Both the position numbers and the translations under genes were made by a program. 64,000 nt of DNA from Cloeon dipterum. Lineage: Eukaryota > Arthropoda > Insecta > Ephemeroptera > Baetidae. Positions 57,001 to 64,000 of the stretch are shown here, piece after piece. The notes beneath the pieces were generated by a model. That model was not told where the DNA came from. It was given only the letters and a program-made list of their open reading frames with translations, and did not search any database. The first letter of the stretch is position 1, and each line of letters begins with the position of its first letter. Where the stretch lies: NCBI RefSeq assembly GCF_949628265.1, contig NC_088789.1, forward strand, positions 3,162,001 to 3,226,000, written 5' to 3'.

Positions 57001-60000
57001 AAATTTGATTTATAAATTTATATCAAATCGCAGTGGACCAAAGAACATTTGAAATAGTCTAGTTGCTCTGAGTCTAAAGTATTTTTTTTTACTTTATTGC
57101 ATATTACTTGTATAGTGTAAAGAAGCAGCAACAAATTTTGGTAATTGCTACTCCACAGGTCTGCATGGTCCTTCCCAAGGGTTGACCGCTAAAGAAGAGT
57201 CTAATGTCTCCATTCTTGACCCCATTGTATCTATTGGTGTGCTTAAAATGTGTAAAATCATGTGTTTGCATTGATTTACGTAATTTAAATATTTGACTTT
57301 ATATGAGCTGTGAACTGTTTATGGTGTATAGTAATGTGTTTTTAAATTGAGATTGAATAAATAGATCCAATTTGTTTTTACAATTCGCATTCAAAAATCT
57401 AGAAAACAAAATTTTCCAAAAAATTTAGCACATTTTCTCATAAAAATTCAATAATAAAATTGAATAAAAAGTTAGTTTCTTTGCACACTTTGTACTCTGT
57501 ATACTTTACTTTTTATGAAATCATCGTCTCTGAAAATCACCGATTGAAAGATAGTGCTTCACAAACGACTGACCCGTGGCAAGTGAAAGTTTTTCCAAAA
57601 AATCTAACCTGCAGTTAATTGTGGAGCGAGGGCGGCCTCTTGCCGTCGGGCGAGTAGGCAACCTGTTTGTCAGCGGCGTCTCTCGGTCTGCATAGCTCGC
57701 AGGCCATCCTAGGTGCAGACGTCGGTCGTCGGCTCTCGGCAGCAGCTGCAAGCACAGAGTACGAGTGAAAACTGCTGGCTGGCTGAACGGGTGGGTGGGT
57801 GAAGGAAAGGCAGAAGCCAACAACCACGCTATTTTCAGAGGAGAAAAGAAGCCTACAAAAAGCAGCGGCACACTCACAGTCAGAGAGCAGGACGAGCGCA
57901 TGCTTTATCAAATATACAGAGAGACACAGAGAGACAAGTTTTAATGAATGTGCCGAGTGTGTGTATGAGCAAGAATTACTAGAGGGGCTGAAACGCTCCT
58001 CAAAAGATTTCTTAAGCCCCTTCATTTAAAATTCTCCGTCTCAAGTAAGCAAGAAAGCAAGCAAGCCACTCGGACGAATGTGGAAGACAGTGTTCCAAGC
58101 ATATTTTCCGCGCGAGATAGCTGGCTGAATTTTAATTATCAACTGCGGAGCGAAACTAATTTGTAATTAAACAAGTTTTCCTTGCCGCGCGGTGGCCTTT
58201 TTGAACGGAGTGTGCGTAACACACGGCGCAAATTATGCATAAGTGAGAGGTATTCAGTCTAATTATTGGTCTCAATTATTTGGGATTAAATTATCGGTTA
58301 GCTTAGATGGGCGAAATTGCACCTTATTGTTAGCCATGAACTTGCCCCACGTGCAACAAGTATGTGTGCTGCACTATTCACTTTCTTGCATAGTATTTAC
58401 TGTGCAAAATCGCGTGCTAATTCTTTGAGAAGCTTTACAAAACTTTCCTTTTAGGGCTGTGTGTGTGTTTCTTTTGCTTGGATTTGCAGAAAGTGAGAAA
58501 AACACTGCGGAAGCAAAGAACAGAGTCAGGTGAGCCGCTAATTGGTTCGCAGCTTGTGTGTATAAACGTTTTTATTTCACGCTCAAGGCCAAAGAAAGAT
58601 AAAAATCAATCAAAAATATGGCTCTGTTCTTCGTAAGCAGCTGTCACTTTCTCGCCCTTGGATCAGGAATTTTATGGTCGAAGTAATTATTTTAATTGCG
58701 TTCTTTAGGGGGACGAAGAGCGTATAACGTAACTGGAACGAGCCAGTCGTATTCAAATGAGAGCAAACAACAATAATTATAAGTGTGTTGCCAGGGAGAG
58801 AGTATGTTTGCTCGTAAGATGATTAATGTTTATTGCTAAAAATTTTAACAAGTAATTGCTCAATGAATAATGGCATAATGTTGTTTCGTTAAACTACACA
58901 CAGCGATCAGAATTATAGATTTAATTTACAAGATAATATTTTGTAGCCGAGAAATTATTGCGAGGCATTGATTAATTTGTAAATGTATGTCTTTTGTCTT
59001 TCCTTTTAACCCTGCTACTCTACTTTAAATATAGAGAGAACAAAAAATGATAGGTGATAGTTATTACGACGTGGTAATGAAATAAATACTGTCATTGAAA
59101 GTTTTTATTCCTTTCTTCCTACAATAAGAAAATACGCGCAACGAACTCTGTGCTGCAATTCCGCTCATTACAGCGCCACCAATTTGCATTTCAGCAGAAC
59201 TAAACTGCGTTAATTTTGGCACTGAGCGTGTAATTGAATGGTATTTGCATGCCCAACTTATTTCTCGGGTCGCAAACACCCGAATGCAAATATCAGGCTG
59301 AAAGGGCATCATGGCCTTACTTAGTAAGCAGAACATTTAAGTTCAGTGAACTTTGCTCTTAAACGCGTCTTTTGTCATTGGAACGCTGCAAATGCCATAT
59401 AGAAAATGATGACACAACAATAAAATTACCTTGGCAGCAAACGTTGTTCTGTGAATGAATGCAAACTTTTTAAAATAAAAAATCTCGATTTTCAAATGCA
59501 ACAATATAAATAGATTTTGTCTTGGACTCTGGTAGATAATTTTAAATTTTCCCAGGGGAATGTTTTGAAAGTTAAATGATGTATTTTGAATGATGGTGTG
59601 AAAATATTTAGCTGCGGAACCTGGTGCGTTTCACACCTTCACCCTAGTTCAATTTGATACGCATATGTTTCATGCTGGAGAAATTAATCATGTGCTGATA
59701 CTTAATAGAAAAACTTTCACGCTTCCCCTAATTCTCTCACCACACGCACAGGGGCGGAGGGGTTCCCATGTTCACTAATTGAGGCCACAGCCTGCTCTTC
59801 GTCAGCTGAAGCGAGATATTATTAATGCACTTTTTCTCTTAATGCGCGACTCTGCGTCCCGCTGATATTTTTAGTGAGTTATGTTATCTATCGCAGTAGC
59901 GAGCAGAAGCATGTCACTTTCGGCAAGGCTCTCTCACTCTACATATACATAAAATAATAAATTTAGGCCGCGCGCACTGCACCAGCTGTCGGACATCATC

Positions 60001-61320
60001 AAAAATTTAATCCCCACAGCAGATCTGTTCGATTTTTCTCACAACGCGCGCAGCACCAGTAGCACCACGCACGTGTTGTAAAGAGTCAAAAGGCGCGCGA
60101 TGGCGCCCAAATCGGACCATAAAGTCGGCGAAAGGTCTGACTGACGTGATGGGATGAACAGGCGCTCCTTAGCAAGAGGCACTTGTTGAAATAATAAATC
60201 AATCACCTCGACGGCCCCGCTGCACATAAAAATAGAAATAATACTAAAAGCGCGGCTCTGCACTGCATAACCCGATGAGCTGGGGGATTCTTTTTACATG
60301 CTCACAAGAGAATGCGGGGGTGTGCGTGCTCCCCCATTAAGTGATTTCTTTCAGGAATGCAGAAGGAGCCGAGAGGACGCATTTTGAAATTGGATCTCGA
60401 GGGAGGCGACCCCGGCTGGCTCGCTTTTTATTTCTCCCGCTTGGCTAGATACACTTTTTGACTTTCCCTTGCGCAAACCGACAACAGGGGAAGATTGTTA
60501 TTGGAAGAGGGCTCCTTTCTTTCTTTCTTCGGTTAAAGTAAGTTTTGTTTCTATCAGCCAAAAGGAAAGCCAATTCTTTTTTATGTATATTTCTTGTATA
60601 ACCATAAAAATATTCGTATACGCATCTCTAATTCAATTTCGTAAGCGGCTTAATTATGCTCCTCATTTCCCTTGGAGCATCCATCATCATCACCTCGGGT
60701 TCCTGAAGATCACGTTTGAGAGACTTATCACCAAGGTAAACACGGGCATTGATGCACAAACATTGAGGGTGAGGGCGCCAGCGATAGGAGCGGACCGCCC
60801 GCCCTCTTATTGCGAGAAAGGCAGAATGGAAAGTGCGAAGAACGTTTTTCTTTTCACATTTCTGACTGCGCGGGGTGTGTCTGCCGAGAGGGGGTCCTTT
60901 ACACAGACTCTCATTAGGAGTGGAACTCTTTTTTCGGTCAATACATGACACACAGAGCAGGCGGGAGCAAAAATGAGGGACGTGAGAGGAATGACACGCG
61001 CAAATCACAATCCGCTTAAAACTTAAAATTTGGGTGAAGTGCAAAAAAACTCGAAATTTATTTTTTTATGTGAAAATATTGACGCATAAAATTTACAGCA
61101 TAAATTTAAAAGCAGGGAAAAGCAAATCCAAATAAAAATCTCAAACCATTGACGAATCAATACAACTAATTTTGCATTCGGTTCAGCGAGCAGCGCAAAA
61201 ATTGTGCAGTATTCTTTCCAAATTTGAGTGAAGTGCTGTGTTTTTACAATTTTATACAAGGCACTGTGAACTAAATTACTCAGTATGCAGAATTAAAACA
61301 GGAAAAATGTTAAATTAAAA
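54051..61320. other. Long stretch without supported genes
   Basis: Mostly AT-rich single-copy-looking DNA. Open frames at 54581-54826, 54930-55163 and 57521-58025 lack splice context or family resemblance. A GC-balanced island at about 57140-57240 is described under findings. Confidence 0.4.
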
Positions 61321-61325
61321 CTCAC

Positions 61326-61640
61326 AGAGCCGCGGCAGCAATCCAGCCTGTTTCCGAGGAGGAGCTGTTCTCTCTGCTCTCTCACATCAGCTTTTCCGAT
61401 GACTTGGGAGTCGCGCCCTGCTCGATCCACACAACACATAACAGCGCTGGGAGCCGGTGGGTGAGGCGCGTAGCGCGCAGGACCGTTCTCGCCGGTGCGT
61501 CGAGGGTGTACGAGTATTTCACACAGCAGCAGGCCAGGCAGGCCCGCCGTGTTGTACTTGCTCGCTCGTCTGCTTGGCGGAACAGCATCCCGCTCCCGTG
61601 CTGTAGATGCTGCGTGTCACCGGTCGCCATGGAAACGGGA
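61326..61640 (-). promoter_or_regulatory. Candidate minus-strand leader exon in a CpG-rich island
   Basis: A GC- and CpG-rich block ends, read on the minus strand, in GGCTCT|GTGAGTTTT. An 82-codon frame starts at an ATG in good context (61630, CCATGG) but stops before the donor, so it would be an upstream ORF in a leader, or chance. It might be an alternative first exon of the rhomboid gene or of another gene. Confidence 0.25.
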
Positions 61641-62309
61641 AATTATTATTGTCGGTTATCATCCGCCGGTCGCCAAAGTCGGGTTCCAATTTCCTGCCCA
61701 GATTGCATCCAAGTGAAGTTTGGCATTTCCCCAGTGACATGCGAAGAAAATCGTTTCATGTACATATGCTTAAAGGAAAAATAAAAATAATCTGGCCAAG
61801 CACACGTAACCAATAAAATAAATCCTAATTTTTAATTAAATATTTAGCAATTTATTCTTTATTGATGTATGAGAAAAAAACACTGTTATGATTTGCTCTT
61901 GTTTTTGTAATTTATTCAAATATTTAGATTCATATTATTATAAAATTATACAGTTAATATCTGTATAATAGGAAAGAGAAAAGAGGATCACAATATTTTG
62001 TGTTAGTTTTAATGTCTCTTGTAACTATGGAACTCTCTCTGTTGACTGCAGTAAAATTAAAATTTTGAAGTTATAGCTATTCCTTTGGCGTTCCTAAAAA
62101 ATCGAGACGATAACGGATTATTAATTAAAACAGATTAAACAGGATTTTACAGGAACATAAAAAGCAGAATTGATCGGTTTAAGTTGACATATGATATATT
62201 GAATAATAAAAAACTTGTGCAAATAATTTACAAATAAATATTGTTTTCCGAATTCACGCGTTTTAACTTGTACGAATTTCACTTCTTCACGGTTTGACTG
62301 AGTACTCAC

Positions 62310-62347
62310 GAGTAGTAGGTGACCTTTGGAGCGTGTGTGATGACTGA
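62310..62347 (-). promoter_or_regulatory. Candidate minus-strand initiator and leader exon
   Basis: On the minus strand TCAGTCA (62347-62341) is followed about 35 bases later by a consensus donor CTACTC|GTGAGTACT. A start site with a very short first exon is possible. There is no independent support. Confidence 0.25.
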
Positions 62348-62349
62348 TG

Positions 62350-64000
62350 ACTGCAGTGGCTGACAATTTTACTCCGCTCCCAGGCGAAACTAACAAGTAG
62401 CCACAAAGACACTCTGCGACAGCAGAAGAAGCGCCTGCAACTTCAAAACATGTTTCGTGTGGTCTGAACCAACAAGGAAAGTAGCATCCGCAGGCAAACC
62501 TTCTCTAAGTAAAAAATCTACTTAGGTGTAATTATTATTTATACAAACAACCAGATGTTTGGTATTTTGAAATTTATACAGGTGGTCAGTTTTTTTAATT
62601 TCTACTTAAAAAATACAAAACAAGCAAAAGGGTAAGACCACCGTCCTAAATTAATAGATCTTCCTTAAGGGATGCATGACGAGAAATTATCGTTTGACCT
62701 TTTCTCACTATCTTTCACATTTTCCAATGATTTTCTTCCGGCTGACAAAGTTGTGTTATTTTTTATATATCCGGTCGCCACGGATGTTTCTCATTGCGGT
62801 TTCTTCTAATGAACTTAATTACCTATCCATTCTATTATTTATTGCGAAAATTTATTTTATACCTGCTAAAATAGTATAGGGATAGAGAATCGTTGAAAGA
62901 GGAGATTGATATAGAGTGACGGGGTTCCATGCACGACGTTCTATCATTTTTTCTCAATTGACTGGCCTAAACAATAGATGCAAGAGCAGTCAATCATTGA
63001 TAATTTCCAACGACCAGTCATTCAAAAATCCTGCCGCTAAATACTGAGTTCACCTTGAATTTTTAAAATTTATTTTCATAGTTTTTTAATATGTTTTTAA
63101 AATGTAATAACCTAAAACTGCTATGTAGATACCAATAAATTTAATACAATATAGAGTTAAAGAAAGTACCTGTAAAACTTCAAACCTTTAAGTGTCCTGA
63201 TCCAGATAAATTTTCTTCTCTGCAATAAATGCCTATGATCTTAAAACAATAATGCTAATATGCAATAGCTTTCTCCTTTTTTGAAAAAAATCGATACTAC
63301 TTGTTAAATCGTGTTTTTCCCTAAAAATCGTGATTTTGTTCATAAAAGCAATTTTTATGCAAATATCGACGGATTTTGATTGAAAATAATTAATTTTGAA
63401 TTTTCGAGGTCATGGTCGGGGGCTAATAAGAACCACTCCATGCACCCTGGAACGGAATTGACGAGTTAAACTAATTTGGTCAAAAAATGTGTTTTTTAAT
63501 ATAGTGTCGTTTCATGTTTTTCGACACGTGAAACTCAATTAAGGACTTTATTTAATCGCGATGTCACTTCCCTTAGTTGTAATACATACGGATTACCACC
63601 CCTTTTTTTGGATGGATCACCTGGTGCATGAAGGCGGCGTTACCATTGATATTTCGATTCATCCATCAATAGGTTGAGACCACTTATCTTTTGGGCTAGT
63701 GAGGTGACGGAAAATGTATTGTCCCAGGAATGGCAGGGGGTTATATCGTGTTACTTTGTGAAATATCTCTAACAATAAAACCTGCTGTTCGCGAGACCTA
63801 TTATTACCTTCAAGGTGTCAATGTTAACACCTCTAAAACCAATAAATCAAAACCGTTTTTACAAATGTTCCGAGTTTTGACCAGCCGGTTTAAGCCAGGG
63901 TGGTTAAAACCAGGCAATTTTCGCCGACATAAATTGGATTTTTTAATAATTGGTTTGGATTTAAGGCTGAAAATAGGTTGCTTATACTACAGAAACACTG
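62350..64000. other. Terminal stretch without supported features
   Basis: AT-rich, with a slightly GC-richer part at 63400-63760. I could not establish a repeat or exon in it. Confidence 0.4.

Noticed and set aside
57615..58025. Minus-strand frame ending in a protein-like stretch (MACELCRPRDAADKQ...) before a possible donor at about 57609
   Set aside because: The frame stops before the donor, and neither remaining frame leaves the phase needed by the rhomboid first coding exon. At best it is leader sequence.
63420..63650. Possible inverted repeat around CATGCACC / GGTGCATG
   Set aside because: The match extends only about 15-20 bases with gaps and no target duplication; it may be chance.

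Overview
The window is eukaryotic, most likely an insect or other arthropod. Genes are split by GT-AG introns, several only 51-67 bp long. Candidate start sites carry the TCAGT initiator typical of arthropods. Non-coding DNA is AT-rich and peppered with (GA)n and (GCT)n tracts. There are no operons, ribosome-binding sites, rRNA or tRNA genes that I could see. All gene models are hand-spliced: I joined exons only where splice sites and codon phase agreed. The order of insect cannot be read from this sequence alone.

Layout on the plus strand. (1) 1495-4650: a three-exon gene for a 555-residue secreted protein with one von Willebrand factor C (VWC) domain and a long acidic, Thr-rich tail. (2) 7318-8510: a compact TATA-box gene for a 95-residue secreted protein of unknown function. 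(3) 10.9-29.9 kb: a ten-coding-exon gene for an 844-residue secreted protein with three complete VWC domains, a mucin-like Thr-rich region and two half-VWC domains. Its signal-peptide exon is separated from the rest by an 11.3-kb intron, and one intron appears to be GC-AG. (4) 34.39-39.22 kb: a two-exon gene for a 102-residue secreted Cys-rich protein. (5) 41.2-41.5 kb: a probable 5' untranslated exon whose coding part I could not find.

Minus strand. A rhomboid intramembrane serine protease is encoded by four coding exons between 52.5 and 43.55 kb, with all catalytic motifs present. One or more candidate upstream non-coding exons lie at 53.8, 61.3 and 62.3 kb. The last 10 kb (54-64 kb) has no convincing coding exon.

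Repeats. A 385-bp foldback element with a TA target duplication (mariner-type MITE) lies in the first coding intron of the rhomboid gene. A roughly 400-bp dispersed repeat occurs twice in opposite orientation, at about 4.76-5.16 kb and 50.24-50.63 kb.

How the genes relate. Four of the five supported genes encode secreted proteins, and two share the VWC module on exons flanked by phase-1 introns, suggesting a local family grown by exon and gene duplication. VWC proteins commonly bind BMP-type ligands and rhomboids release EGF-type ligands, but a functional link between these neighbours is only a conjecture.
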